Shown here piece after piece: positions 34,801 to 46,522 of a stretch of 64,000 nucleotides of DNA. Numbering within the stretch: position 1 is the stretch's first letter; the number at the start of each line of letters is the position of its first letter. Under the pieces are notes generated by a model that was not told the origin of the DNA, did no database searches, and was given only the letters and a program-made list of their open reading frames with translations. The stretch is from contig OX485804.1 of the NCBI GenBank assembly GCA_950295325.1, positions 67,804,033-67,868,032 of the forward strand, given 5' to 3'. Origin of the DNA: Polytrichum commune (Eukaryota; Streptophyta; Polytrichopsida; Polytrichales; Polytrichaceae). Both the position numbers and the translations under genes were made by a program.

Positions 34801-37800
34801 TTGATATTCCGCTACGCACAATACATGGGTAATCATAGAAAAAACATCTTTTGGCCCCTGACGCACCCCAACCCCAACCCCAATTGCTCACTATGCCCCC
34901 AAAACGTTAGAGATACATTGCCCCACCTCTATCCACATGTGAGAATCAACATCTAAAAGGCCTCATAATAGCATGTCACAACACAACAATACACCTCATT
35001 ACCCAAGCATTACAAACTAAAAAAATCACAAGGTTCTTCACCCTAATCAGTGTAGGACACCACAACAACACACCACCCAATTTTTCAATTCCAGAATGGG
35101 TACTAAAATGCACATGCACCCATCCACCATGCCAATGCCATGCAAGACTACAACCAAACATCCTATGCATAATAGGAGCCCCGAACCAAAGCCCCTCCCC
35201 ATCCATCATACTCCAAATCATTGAATTCATATATTGCCATGACAAATTCCTCGAACAAGCCCTTGAACACAAACACTTTGAATGTGACCCACTAATAGCC
35301 ATACTTCACAGCAACGGTTGGAAAGTGAACCCCCTCATTAGCATCTCGGTTGGGGTCAAAGGTGCCATACACAAGCACTCCATTGAAAAACTCAACAAAC
35401 TTCTCATTCCAAAAAGTATTGTTAAAAATGTCATGAACAACATGCACCAAAATGCCATAAATTACATCACATACCTTGTACTAAACAAAAGGAAATTAAA
35501 CAATAAGCAAGCCCTAGCCCCCCCCCCCCCCACCCCAACACTTATATATATAGATAAGGCACTAACTGTCAAACTAGACATTCCCTCTCTCGCGCCCACC
35601 ATCCAAAAGGATGGTAAAACACCTTATACTGCATCATGGTAGCCCATGATCAATATAAGACTACCGGGTATTCACGTCGGTGTAAATAACACGGGCGGTT
35701 TTCTTTTTCTTTCTCTTTTCTTTGTTGGTCATAAGTCTTCATGAAGACGTAGGGGGAAACTAGGATCTTGGACTCACATTAATTCCACCTCAACTAGAAA
35801 ACTAGTGTGGACAGCACTAATTATTTTCACACTAACATTCCACCCACAGTAATAGGACTATTTAGTGTACTTAGATATGGGTGTCTAATTAACACAAGTG
35901 ACCAAACTAAACTTAACTTGCATACCTTAATAGCTTACGTTTCTATACGGACATGCTTCGTGGCCTTCATTGACTTATGTAAACATGAGACTGGCATTAT
36001 AAGTTACATTGGTGTTTGAATTTGGGTGAGATGCTTACTTGGTGGGAATAGGGAGGTCCGGGTAGAGAGGGGCCAAATATTCCACCACCTCAAGTGGATT
36101 GAGCACCTCGGCCGAGCAAATGTAGCGGCCTTGTGCAGACGGATCTTCGTACACTAGAATATGAGCTCGGGCTACATCGTCCACGTGGACATACCCCATT
36201 CGCCCATGCCTTCCAAAGCCCTCATCGCCTGCATCATCCCAAAGCAATTAGGTGAGTATCGTTGGAGCCTCTTAAGGTAATTGATGGATCTTAAATGATT
36301 ACTTTCCCAACTAGCCCACTTCTCCTAAAATGTGAAACACTCGACGAGTACAAGATGTTTAGCAAATCTAATTTGGGGCCATAGCCATTTTCCTCATATT
36401 TTTCGGAGTTGATATGAAATTCTTATTATCAAAGTGAAATATTCTCGTGCCTACTAAATGGGTTTATTAGGTCCCCCAATTATGTTGATTATTGAGATTA
36501 TAATGGTTATCACGTTCTGAGTGCATAACCGAATCTCTTTTCAACACGTTGTCTTTTTGATATCCGTTCTTGGAGTCACACCCAACTACATACCACTCAA
36601 ATATAGGTGTTTGATTAAGATAAGTAGTTGAACTAGGCACGTGTACCTTAGACTGTCTCCAATTAAACTATTCCGCCGGTAGCCAAACTGCAGTGGGCTT
36701 GGGGTATATCTGAGGAGTTATGCATGGATAAATCTTGTAAGATGCTATGGGGATCACCATATTCAACATTGAACTATATATTTAGGGCATGCTATTTCAT
36801 TTTATTTTATTTTTCTTTGGAAAGAGAAAACATGAGGTTTGTTTGATAATGTAAAGTTGGACATTTGTAGCTGACATGAAGAATTTGAGCTCCAGCTCCA
36901 TGAATGAGGAAATCTGATTGCTACACTGAATTGTCGTATTAGTGTGGGTTAGCATTTGGAGGTGCGTGTTGCTATAACTTTTTAGTGGTCGTTTGATTTC
37001 TTTATTCAAGCTACATAAATATTTCGTATGCGCATCAAAGAACATGATATAATTTACTTGTTAAAAACAAAATTAATGTCGGTCAAAACGTTATAGCAAC
37101 ACGTAACTCCAAATGGTGATCCACACTAATACCATAATTCAATGTAGTTACACATTGATCAAATGAGTTTGAAAATTAACTAGTTCAAATTTTAAGACTT
37201 TAGGTCAATCACCAATCATGTTGGAGGAATTCATGGAATATAATTTAAGTTAATTAAGTATATCCAAAAGAAATCAACATGTAACCGGTTGGACTTGGAA
37301 ACATTAGGATCGTGACTGATTATTTCCAAACTCTCGTCATTCACTACTCCAGCTCTAAGATAACTAGTTTTTTTTTATTTGACTTTATTTCTACTAAATT
37401 TATATACTGTCGAGCCCTTCAATTACATTTGTCCACCTGAGGCCACTTATTTAGATTCATGTACTGGATAAAATGTCTTCAATACTGAGGGAGAATCCAC
37501 ACATCTGAACAACCAATGAGTCATGGTTCAAGGCATGAGTACACAAATTACCACTACTAGAAACGTGGTAGTTTTACGACACGAAGGGACCATAATGACA
37601 CGAGCCCGATTCATGCCAACAGTAACATCGAGGTCTGACTTGAGTAACAATTGATTCATAGGAAAGTAGCCCTCGTATATGCTCCATACATTCACTTTAC
37701 ATGGGCACTTGAAGTAACCTTGGATCCTAGTAAGATGAAATGAAAACACTTTTTCTTTACACAAGGCTCCAAACAAGAAACTGTTGAAGATAAGCTTCGC

Positions 37801-40800
37801 TTTGGTCAAGGATGATGAGGTATTGAAAGTTGATTCTCTTGTAAAAGAGTTGGAATTCTTTAGACCTTGTAGATGCTGCACATAGGGTGCAATAATGGAA
37901 GGGCCTTGACAGCACCACTTATTTCATGACAATATGAGAACACATGGACGACTGCTTTTGTTAATCTTCTCTATCGAATCATGACTATCAACATGTGTCA
38001 GATGAGGCGCAACCTTACCTTTAAGAAGGTTCAAAACGTCTCCAGCGGTCTTCGAGAGCTGATCGGGCAAGCACGGGCCAACTACGAAGCCCGGCAATAC
38101 AACCACCAGGTCAAGGGAGTTGAGGGCTGCAAACTTCCATGCTTCTTTTTCAGACAACGCTTTGGCAACGGAGTACCAAATCTATCAAAAACACACAAAA
38201 TAAAACCGCAAGATGTGAATACAACGGCGTGTTTTCGACAATCCAATCTTTACACACCTCTTTCTTTTTCCATGTCCACTCCAAATAAGATCTCCAACCA
38301 GTGCCCGGGAAGTTCTTGGGCATAGTCAGTCAAGAACCTAGTGATTCTAAATCCAGCCGGTTACATGTTGACATCTTCCGGTTGTGCTGCTTTATTTATT
38401 TGAGGTATATTCTCTAGATTCCTCTAAAATGTTTGGTAATTCTCCTGAAGTCTTCAACTTCAACCGGTTATTACCCAACACGGGGAGGTCACTCCATTGT
38501 CAAGTTGAAAACCACGTGCGAACAAAGTTTGCTACCCCTATATTATATGCCATAGATAATTTTAAAAATTATGTTATTTTTTCTATATATACATATCCAT
38601 TGATAATATCTTTTGTATATATTTTTTGAAATTTTTAGTCATCTCCATTTTTTCTAGTAATTTTTTAAATCAATTCTACGTCATTCTAGTTAGAAACGGT
38701 ATGTTTTCTAGAAAAAACAAATTATCAATTTTTACTATGTAATAGATACCATGTATATGTACTCATGAATTCTTTTTGATAAAATTTTAACCCATTTTGT
38801 TGATGCAACTTAGAAAAAGTAGATTTTTTTTGTTCGCACGTGGTTTTCAACTTGACAATGGAGTGACCTCCCTGTGTTACCCAAGCTCAAGCGGTTCATC
38901 TGTAACTAACCGTTGGTTCTTCCCGGACATAGTCTCCAACTCATATTTTATGATACATCCCCGGGGTGGCAACTATTATCCTTGTACACTCATACCAAAG
39001 AACAATTCTACGGAATTCAGAATGGAATGATGTAGTGCACATTGAGACCGTCCATAATACATAATAATTATTTGATTTGAACATGTCTATGTATCATAAT
39101 ACATCGATAATTTGAAAATAATGTGCACTTTCTCTTGGATAGAGGGGCTTGTTCATAATCTGGTCTCCATAATATCTAATTATAATTCAAATAATCTACA
39201 AAAAATTGAAGATAATCTGGATTCATCTGGCTTGTGAGCCCTAACCCTAACTCTCTTCCCAACTTCCCTCAGTGGCTTCTCTCCCGCTTCTCTTTTGAAA
39301 CAGTTACTCTTAAATCCATAATTTTTGAAACATAATCTAGATTATATGTACGATTATGTGCACATAATCTATGCCTTTGTGAAGTTTGTGGACGAGCCCC
39401 CTGTAATGATTTGTTTGAGTTGCCACCCGGGGGAATACATCTTTCGTTTGAGTTGGCCACTACAGGCATTTGGTCGGGGTTCAAATACACACGTACCTTG
39501 TACTTGGTGCAAAATTGCAGGTCACTCCACACAGACTCATCCAAAGGAGCCGAGATGTTGTGGAGGTCCGCACGCATGCGAATGGCTGCAGTGGACGATG
39601 TGAGGACCACCCGCCTCACAGACTTGGCCTTCGCGCAAGAATTAAGCACGTTTAGTGTGCCAACAACAGCAGGGTCTATCAATTCCACCTGCTCCCAACC
39701 CAACCCAACCCAATCGTGTCAAATACATGTATGTATGTATGTATGTATGTATGTATTTTTAGGGTCGTTTCACACATAACATATATTTCAGTAAAACTAA
39801 ACTAAGTCCAAGTTCAAGATTCTGTCACAGGATCCTACGATAGGATTGTATGGTGAGATTTTCTGATAGAATATGCAGAGTCGATGATGATGATAAGATC
39901 ATAGCGGTAATTTTGATTGTACTTTCATTCTTCAACATTTGTTTGTATATGCTTGACATCGGAAAATATATATTTGATTGTTTATCATCATATTTTAATA
40001 ACATGGAATTCAAGTAATCACTAAGGATTTACACGTTTTCCCATAAAGTTTAGGTAGATCAAAAGTGTATCGTAAGTTCCTATGATAAAATTGAAGGAAC
40101 CGAAAAGTTCGGATTTCTGAAAATATGTCTAGATTGACTTAAATACAACATACATGTGACCGATGGCCGTGAGAAAATAATGATTTAGGATTTCTCGGGG
40201 TTATGGTTGGCGGTTTGAAGAACATAACCATGGCAAGAGAAATCCACATCACTTTTTGAAGCCTTGGTCATGAGATGTAGTGTAAAGCAAACTTAGACCA
40301 GGTTGTAGTATTTTGAGCAAGTATTTTTTGACATGCTCACCCATGGTGACTTCTTTTTTTGATGACCTTGTGTGAAATGAAGTGAGGACTACCACTCATT
40401 TCTCAACCAATGAAATTTTTAAAAGTGGAGGTCATGGTCACATGTCACTAGTGTAAACATGGTCGTAGCTTTCAATTCCATGTTTAATTCAAAAGTGAAA
40501 ACAAGAGAGAGAGTGAGAGAGGGTATTATTGCATACAAATAAACTTCTCATTCATCCAACAACAAAGTTGTGAGATAATATGTAGTATGTTGGTTAGTAT
40601 CTTCAATTGATTTGACACTGGAATTAGCTTTATAGAACCCAATTTATCATCATCCAAGTCATTTTAGCTTAATTGGCCACAAATCTATTTAGTATCGAAT
40701 TATCATGTAAAGGCTCAGGGCAAGCCCAATGGCCTTGCACTTGCATCTGCATCTGCGCTTTTTCATCCGCGATGCGGATGCAGATGCAGGTTTGGGCCCC

Positions 40801-42668
40801 AGTGGTTTTGATTTCTGCAAATCTCGGATGAGAATGAGTGCAGGGAGTGTTGATCTACCTGCATAACTCAACATTATGCAGGGACCCTGCTATTTGAATA
40901 GGACAAACCACTTTAAGTACACTTCCCAAATAAGACGAGGAAATGAAGACTTTGTAGTTAACTTCCTTTTAACATTGGGTAGATTAGGGAAGGGTTTGAC
41001 GTTGCTACTTACGAATGCTCTGATTTTCTCTAGTAACTAAATTGAGTAAAATAGAGCATAATTACAATTTAGATAAAGTAGTTTACATGGCGTGGTAAGG
41101 GTGATGAGTGGGTGGCTTCCCTGCATCTGCTCTTGCATCCGTCACATCCACAATATGAAACTATACCTTGGGATCCGAATGGACAATGGCCATGGAGGTG
41201 GCAGTGTGGAAGACTCCCTCGCAACCAGCGACTGCTGTGTCATAGCTGCCTTCAGTTAGCAAGTCCCCCTGCACCAGCTCTAGCCGCTCCTGAGCACCCT
41301 TCAACGCCCAGAGATGGGCGGACTTCTGCTTATTTTCTGCACACAAAAATCACAGAAATTGTCAACAAGTCCAGAATTTTGATGCCTATTTTACAGGGTC
41401 GCGTCCTATGTCCGGGAAGAACCGGCTGTTAGTTGCAGATGAACCGATTGAGTTTGAGAAATAACCGGTTGAAGTTGGAGACTTCATGAGAAATACTGAT
41501 CATTTAAAAAGAATCTAGAGAATATACCTCAATTGAATAAAGCACAACCAGAAGATGTCAACATGTAACCGGCTGGATTTAGAATCATTAGGATCTTGAA
41601 CTTCCCAGGCAGTGGTCACGTGTTGCAAGATCTGGCATGAGGCTTGCATTGACTCTACTGTTGCTCTCATTCAATGAAATGAAATTGATTTTGAAGACTG
41701 GGAAGTCAAAAAGGCTAATGGGACGGAAAGTCCATCAAGATGGGTTCAAACGAGTCAATTCTTTAGAGTGGCGGAGTGCGGTAGCCTCCTTGAAATAGAA
41801 GCTATTGTTAACTTGGTGGTCTAATTGCATGATAAATCTAGTATCTTTAGAGATAGGGATAATCGCCCATCGTTCGGTTTCAATGGCAAGCCTATGGTTC
41901 GAGGTGCGGTAGGGCAACCATGATCTTGAGTCCAATCTCTTTTGAACAGTGGCTGTCTTGTTGGAATCTGTTCTCGGAGCCACACTGAACCACACACCAC
42001 TCAAATGTAGGCTTCCGATGAAGAAAGTAATCGAATTAGGGGTGTCTACCTTCCCTCCCTACTGCCCAACTTTTCAATACCAAAAAAGACCAAATAGGTG
42101 GGTCCAAAGCTTTGAATGCATGTGATAACCTTAATACATGACAGCTTCCTCAGTGTGGCGGCCAATCGGTCTTAGTAAACCCTACTCGCTCCCCTTCCAT
42201 AGGATTTGCAAGGTAGATAGCATCTGCAAGAAACTAAAGGCAGAGAGAGAGAGAGAGAGTGAGAGATCCCCTCTCCATCACTCTCACCCTTTCTAGAGAC
42301 AGTATTTCTACATAGCTCAGAATTCTATATGATCTGCTTAATTAGAGAAGAAATAAGTATGCGACGCACGGTTTCTACAATTGGAGCACACTGATCCTCC
42401 ATGATTCAATTGTCACACACATCAAACAGTAGAATACTCGCAAACATCGCTACAGTTCTGGCGAGCTTGAAACCGCCGTCTGCACACTACTGCAGAACTA
42501 ATTGAGCTACGTACCAGGATCTCGCACAGCTCCACGCACATGGTAGCCCTCGTCAAGGAGACACTTGACCAGCCACGAGGCCACAAAGCCCGTCGCCCCT
42601 GTGACACACACCGTCCCTTTGGCCCCCTTCTGGCCGCCTGCTCCACTGATTTCTGCCAAGGGGCCCAT
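31818..42668 (-). CDS. NAD(P)-dependent reductase, CCR/DFR-like (SDR108E type), 348 aa
   Basis: The model is complement of 31818-31995, 36039-36228, 38019-38181, 39497-39688, 41167-41336 and 42515-42668; phases fit and there is no internal stop. The start MGPLAEIS precedes the Rossmann motif [10 protein letters not shown] (~23-32). GAVRDPENKQK fits NADPH 2'-phosphate binding. VVLTSS (~135-140) and YSVAK (Tyr ~175, Lys ~179) supply the catalytic residues. [15 protein letters not shown] and the C-terminal [12 protein letters not shown] block are typical of this family. The canonical CCR signature NWYCYGK is replaced by [11 protein letters not shown], so a true lignin CCR is less likely than a CCR-like, dihydroflavonol-like, tetraketide-pyrone or aldehyde reductase. 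Length is normal for the family. The gene spans 10.9 kb because the introns hold transposons; the last intron is 4.0 kb. The final donor (ACCAA|GTAAGC) also creates a TAA in-frame if unspliced. Confidence 0.9.
32131..32497 (+). repeat. dispersed repeat copy in reductase intron
   Basis: It begins TAAGGTATGTGGGCCTTAA, contains GAGATTGGACTATGTGCTCAA and TTTGCATCTCAAATCTGAT, and ends GCAATAGGGCCGCATATCTT. The same ordered phrases recur at 58945-59667 and 61284-61593 and in part elsewhere, so it is one member of a family with roughly TAAGGTATGTGG-like inverted ends. Confidence 0.6.
33548..34466. mobile_element. insertion splitting the LINE RNase H domain
   Basis: The LINE reading breaks after IHKV and resumes at [19 protein letters not shown]. 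The inserted 919 bp has short inverted ends (TATAGTTGCAAT at left, ATTGCAACTATG at right) and is rich in GTTTCAAAA/TTTTGAAAC palindromes near both ends. The 8 bp on each side (GTCGGTAC and ATTGACAC) agree at four positions and otherwise differ by transitions, which would fit a decayed 8-bp target duplication but is weak. A 92-codon open frame (34048-34326) inside has no known domain. Confidence 0.5.
33827..33956. mobile_element. 130-bp palindromic MITE candidate
   Basis: Ends pair as TAAACACCATATTC and its reverse complement, and the centre is the palindrome ACAGTTTAGGT...ACCTAAACTGT. CCTTCTT occurs directly outside both ends (33820-33826 and 33957-33963), a candidate 7-bp target duplication. 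It lies within the insertion that splits the LINE, giving three nested layers inside one intron. Confidence 0.5.
36358..36650 (-). repeat. dispersed repeat copy, minus orientation
   Basis: Read on the minus strand it starts TAAGGTACACGTGCCTAGTT and includes ACACCTATATTTGAGTGGT and CAAAAAGACAACGTGTTGA. The same phrases occur at 41925-42053 and 58491-58702 on the same strand. The outer part (36358-36500) also resembles 32655-32830 (AGCAAATCTAA and CCCCCAATTATGTTGATTA). Confidence 0.5.
38471..38884. mobile_element. 398-bp hAT-like MITE with 8-bp target duplication
   Basis: The element 38479-38876 has 48-bp terminal inverted repeats with a single mismatch, starting CAC(G/A)GGGAGGTCACTCCATT. TTACCCAA is present exactly on both sides (38471-38478 and 38877-38884). 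An 8-bp duplication with CA-starting ends fits the hAT superfamily. The interior is AT-rich and non-coding. It sits in an intron of the reductase gene, between the third and fourth coding exons. Confidence 0.85.
39728..39757. repeat. (TATG)n microsatellite
   Basis: Seven uninterrupted TATG units in reductase intron 2, just upstream of the acceptor for exon 3. Confidence 0.9.
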
Positions 42669-42858
42669 TCTTGGACTCCGATATGCAACAACTGCACGAC
42701 TACCTCCGGTTCCAGCTCCCCTTTAAAGGAATTTGTTCAACTCCACATGCACCACCCGCACGCTCAGCTAGTTTCAGTGCCGGTGATCTCTGATCAGCTA
42801 CTGTGAAGAAAAACGCCCATGAGGTGTTCTATATTTATTCAGAGATGGGCTGGATGTA

Positions 42859-42891
42859 AGTAAGTAAGTAAGTCAGTAAGTAAGTAAGCGA
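42859..42891. repeat. (TAAG)n microsatellite upstream of the reductase gene
   Basis: About eight AAGT/TAAG units with one change (GTCAG), roughly 190 bp upstream of the reductase start codon, so within its likely promoter or leader. Confidence 0.85.
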
Positions 42892-42991
42892 CATACGGCA
42901 AGGATTGGATGATCCGTGCGATCACCCGTGCACCTACCCCAGTGGCACCGGTGGCATGGGCTGCAGCAATTTCTCCCGTCGAGGTCTCACT

Positions 42992-43430
42992 CATCGGCTC
43001 AAACGTCCTCTACATCCGGCCGACCCGTTTCAACCATAACCGGTCACTCATCCGAGTGGAGGGCACTTCCAATAACAACATAGTATCCGTGAAAACAACC
43101 ATAACATTATTCAAATCCATAACAGTATTCTATGGGATTGATAGTATTCCATGGGACTATTCCGTGGAATATTGTCAATCCCACATTACATTGCTATGGA
43201 TCGGCTCAGACGTCTTCTAAATTTGGCCGACCCGTTTCAATCATAACTAGTCACTCATGCGAGTGGAGGGCACTTCCAATAACAACATATATCCGTGAAA
43301 ACAATCATAATATTGTTCAAATCCATAACAGTGTTGTGTGGGATTGATAGTATTCCACAAAATATTTTCCATATATAGACCGGATGTGGGGGACTATTCT
43401 GTGGAATATTGTCAATAACACTATATTCGT
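42992..43430. repeat. 208-bp tandem duplication containing palindromic MITE-like units
   Basis: ATCGGCTCA(A/G)ACGTC(C/T)TCTA starts both copies (42992 and 43200), and GAGTGGAGGGCACTTCCAAT occurs in both. Each copy ends in a palindromic block (43116-43200 and 43322-43430) with TCCATAACAG, GGGATTGATAGTATTCCA and the inverse. The same palindrome type recurs at 61088-61213. It lies upstream of the reductase gene. Confidence 0.65.
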
Positions 43431-43946
43431 TAAATTGAGACTTTCTCTAGTCTCAAATTAATATATGGATCAAAGAACTTGAAGAGGCCCGAAACTATAT
43501 TGTCAACAATCTCAATTATATTATATGTTCTAATATCCCAAATCTATGATGTGCGGACATAAGCACATATGGTAGAGCACTCGACACCAACTTCATCAAC
43601 AAAAACACATTGGGTAGAGCACTCCAAACAAGTTTCACCCAAAAAACATATAAACTGATTTCTATTATTAGCATGCACAATAGAATATAGACATTGCAAC
43701 ATACAAAGTGCATGTAATAAATGCATATTTCTTCATTCGACAATATAGTCCCAAACATAATAATAAGATGAACTTCATTTTTTTTTTAAATATAGTAAAT
43801 GGATATTCATCCAACTCCAAACAATATAGTATTCGTAAGTTCTACCCAAACTCTGCCCCAATTTTGAAGAGCACACATATGTGTAATTTATATTGCTATA
43901 ATTACGTATTAAACTATAATCATGCTAACACAATCCTACCAACTTC

Positions 43947-46522
43947 TCATTCAACATGGATTGCTTCTTGTGCAATCCGAGCAAGGTTGTCTTTTGCAAA
44001 AGTTATGTACTTTTGAGGGATGGACATTGATCCACTATGGTTTTTCCGTGGTTTCCATGCTATGAATATGGAATCTGTATCTACCCAAGATGGACCGTGC
44101 TCAGAATCCACCTTCCACCGAAAGTTAGGGTTTGTATCCCAGCCTGTATAATGCCGAATCACATCTTCATTCCTTGCTGTCGGTCGATAGTACTCCACTT
44201 GTATCTGTCGAAAATGAGGGCTGGAAGTTACAAAATTGGGTTTGGACAAAGCTCTTGCCACCCACACTGGCTTTGCATATGTCTCGTCTCCAGGACGTAA
44301 AATGAGCATATAACCTTCATGACAATCCACTGCAATGCGGAAAGATGGTGGGGGACGACTACTAGCCGGCCCCACGTAATGGTCGTCCACATCAAACTCC
44401 TCTCGAACCTCTCCATTTCCCAAAAGACTAGGCTCCGAAGCTTGTACATCGACTCGTGTTTGTGGCCAAAATCCATGCCTCAAAGTATGAGGGCTATCTT
44501 GGTGGAGGTCTGCCAAGGCGGCACGAACACGTGTCCAATAATGTATCCAACTCCCATAACGATGCCAACATGATCCGCCAACATCCGTTATTTTCAAACT
44601 CTCCCAATATTGTATGAAGCCTGATATACCTTTCAAAATATCCTCCAAATTCTTCATGGCTATTGGCTTGCAAGGCCTAGGCTCCCCATCCGGTAACATG
44701 GTCTTTCCATCCGCATCCACGCGCCACACAAGAAGACCCTCCGGCGGGCTCCAGTCTTGTGTCGTGCACAACAACTTGTATTGCATGGCCGGGACACCAT
44801 CGTCACGCATATAGAAGCGGAATTGTTGTGCCTTCGTATGCCCGATCAATCGGTGAGCTCCACTTCGAATATAAGGTTCTATAAATGCCTTGAAGTCTGG
44901 CACCTCCTCAATCATATGGGGGATGACCGGAACGTTATCCAAATCCATGTACGACTTCATCAATAACGGGATTGTAGGGAAATCCTCCTCCCGCAACTTC
45001 ATGCTCCACCGCCCAAAAGATGCATCAATATCATCGTGCGTGTGGCCTACCAATAGGAAGGACACAAAAACCTCCTTGAAAATGCCTTTCGCAACCAACA
45101 ACGACCAATATGCAAAAACATATCTACTTTTATTGTCCTTGGCACAATTGTCCAATTGGACACGCAAAGTGGGAGGCAACTTTTTGGCAATCACGGGATC
45201 ACTGGGTGGCTCTGGCAACGAATGAAAGCATACATCTTTTCCATCCAACAACGCTTCATATAGAGGTGTTGAACCCGTGTTTTCAAATAACAATCCTGAA
45301 GAATAGGCTGGCGGTTTCTCTAAATCACGTAAAAGCCTTGCAAATGACCCTATTGTGTGGTTTGAATCCGCTGGATACAAATCAAGAGCATAATGAGCAA
45401 ACTTGACATCACCGTGTCCATGTGCAATCATTCCTGTAATGCCAACCCAACGTGATTAGATATAATTAAACCATTTTGAGTGAATCCATGTTCTCAAGTA
45501 CATCACGGAATAAAAAACCACAACATTTAGGGTATGTCATGACATTGTTTCGAAGTTCACCTGTAACCGATACAGGCAACTTAAAAAACCCATCCGTGGC
45601 CTTGATTCGATTTGCAAAACATGGGGAGGCTGTTTTGGCATGGTCCATTTTGTCATGGATGACCATAAGAACCTCCAAGGGCCTGGAGATGGACAAAGCT
45701 CTATTTGTGTAATAATCATTACGGTGTGCCTCTTGCATGTTTACGTGCTTGAAATAGTTCAATTGATGCGCTGCATATGACTCGGTACCCATCGTGTGTG
45801 CATCCCGGAGGCGCTTCAACTTCTCGCAATTAGAGCACCTGGCAAATTTGTCCCCTCGTCTTTTTGTAATGTATTCGCTAAAGTTTTGTTTCTTAATTGC
45901 ACTCAATTTTGACAATGAAATTGGCTCCAACCTAATCTTCTCGCCAACTGCATTCACGTCCAACAATATGTCTTTCCATTTTGTGCCTGTGGGAAGAACT
46001 TTCTCCACAACCTTTTCACCGGTTGTGAGCGTGCGTGTTTTGTGCGGCATTGCATCGGCAAGGGGGACAATGATGGTTGCTAGAGTGGCCGTTGCTTGCC
46101 TTGTTGCTTCCCTAGGCTTCTTTAAATCCACATTACCATGGTGACGGGACCGGCGGCCTTCCTTGGCATAAGCAGCTTGTCAATAAAAGTCCGCTTTCGA
46201 CACACCGTGAATGGTGTACCATGCCTTACAACACACGTCCATGCTTTCAATGGTGATGACCTTGCGACCCATCCCATTCACATGTATCGCCCTATGGACA
46301 TCAAGTTTTCTTGTGGATCTTAGACGGAAATCTCCAAGCCACATTTCTTCGCGGATGGCCTTCAATTTATCCCTTGGAAACAATTGGCAACAACGATGCA
46401 CACAACAATCCTTTGTGGCAACTTCTCTAATGGACTCCTCCCCGAGCAACCTTTGACGTTTACAATCAGTTGCAGACGGAGCAGGACGTGCCAATGTATC
46501 GTACTTTCTTTGACCCTTACGC
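43947..46522 (-). pseudogene. DUF7869-like protein gene, broken and 5'-truncated
   Basis: Three collinear minus-strand blocks form one protein. 46522-46180 has a Cys-rich N-terminal part (DCCVHRCCQLF, then R-x-F and VCCKAWYTIHGVSK). 46131-45466 follows directly and has ARCSNCEKLKRL. 45431-43947 is a 494-codon block with RVQLDNCAKDNKSRY and VGHTHDDIDASFGRW, resembling the DUF7869 core found in many non-seed plants and animals. A TGA at 46180-46182 (DFY*QAAYAK) separates the first two blocks in the same frame. Between the second and third are a one-base frame change and an in-frame TAA (45456-45458). The 5' end is cut at 46523 by the LTR retrotransposon. No introns are evident, and the function of this family is unknown; it may derive from a transposon. 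Confidence 0.7.

Larger units (their letters stand above)
33055..35642 (+). mobile_element. LINE ORF2 remnant (RNase H to C terminus), interrupted
   Basis: Plus-strand pieces, broken by stops and shifts, resemble the 3' half of a plant LINE polyprotein. About 33130-33545 matches an RNase H core ([45 protein letters not shown]). About 34467-35642 carries the rest ([11 protein letters not shown], a [18 protein letters not shown] zinc-knuckle-like motif, [20 protein letters not shown] and [13 protein letters not shown]). The element lies antisense in the last intron of the reductase gene. The reverse-transcriptase core is absent, as expected for a 5'-truncated LINE. A 919-bp insertion splits the RNase H domain. 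The minus-strand open frame at 34976-35302 is a shadow. Confidence 0.75.

Noticed and set aside
34976-35302. minus-strand 108-codon open frame
   Set aside because: It is antisense to the LINE C-terminal coding remnant, which has clear family resemblance on the plus strand.
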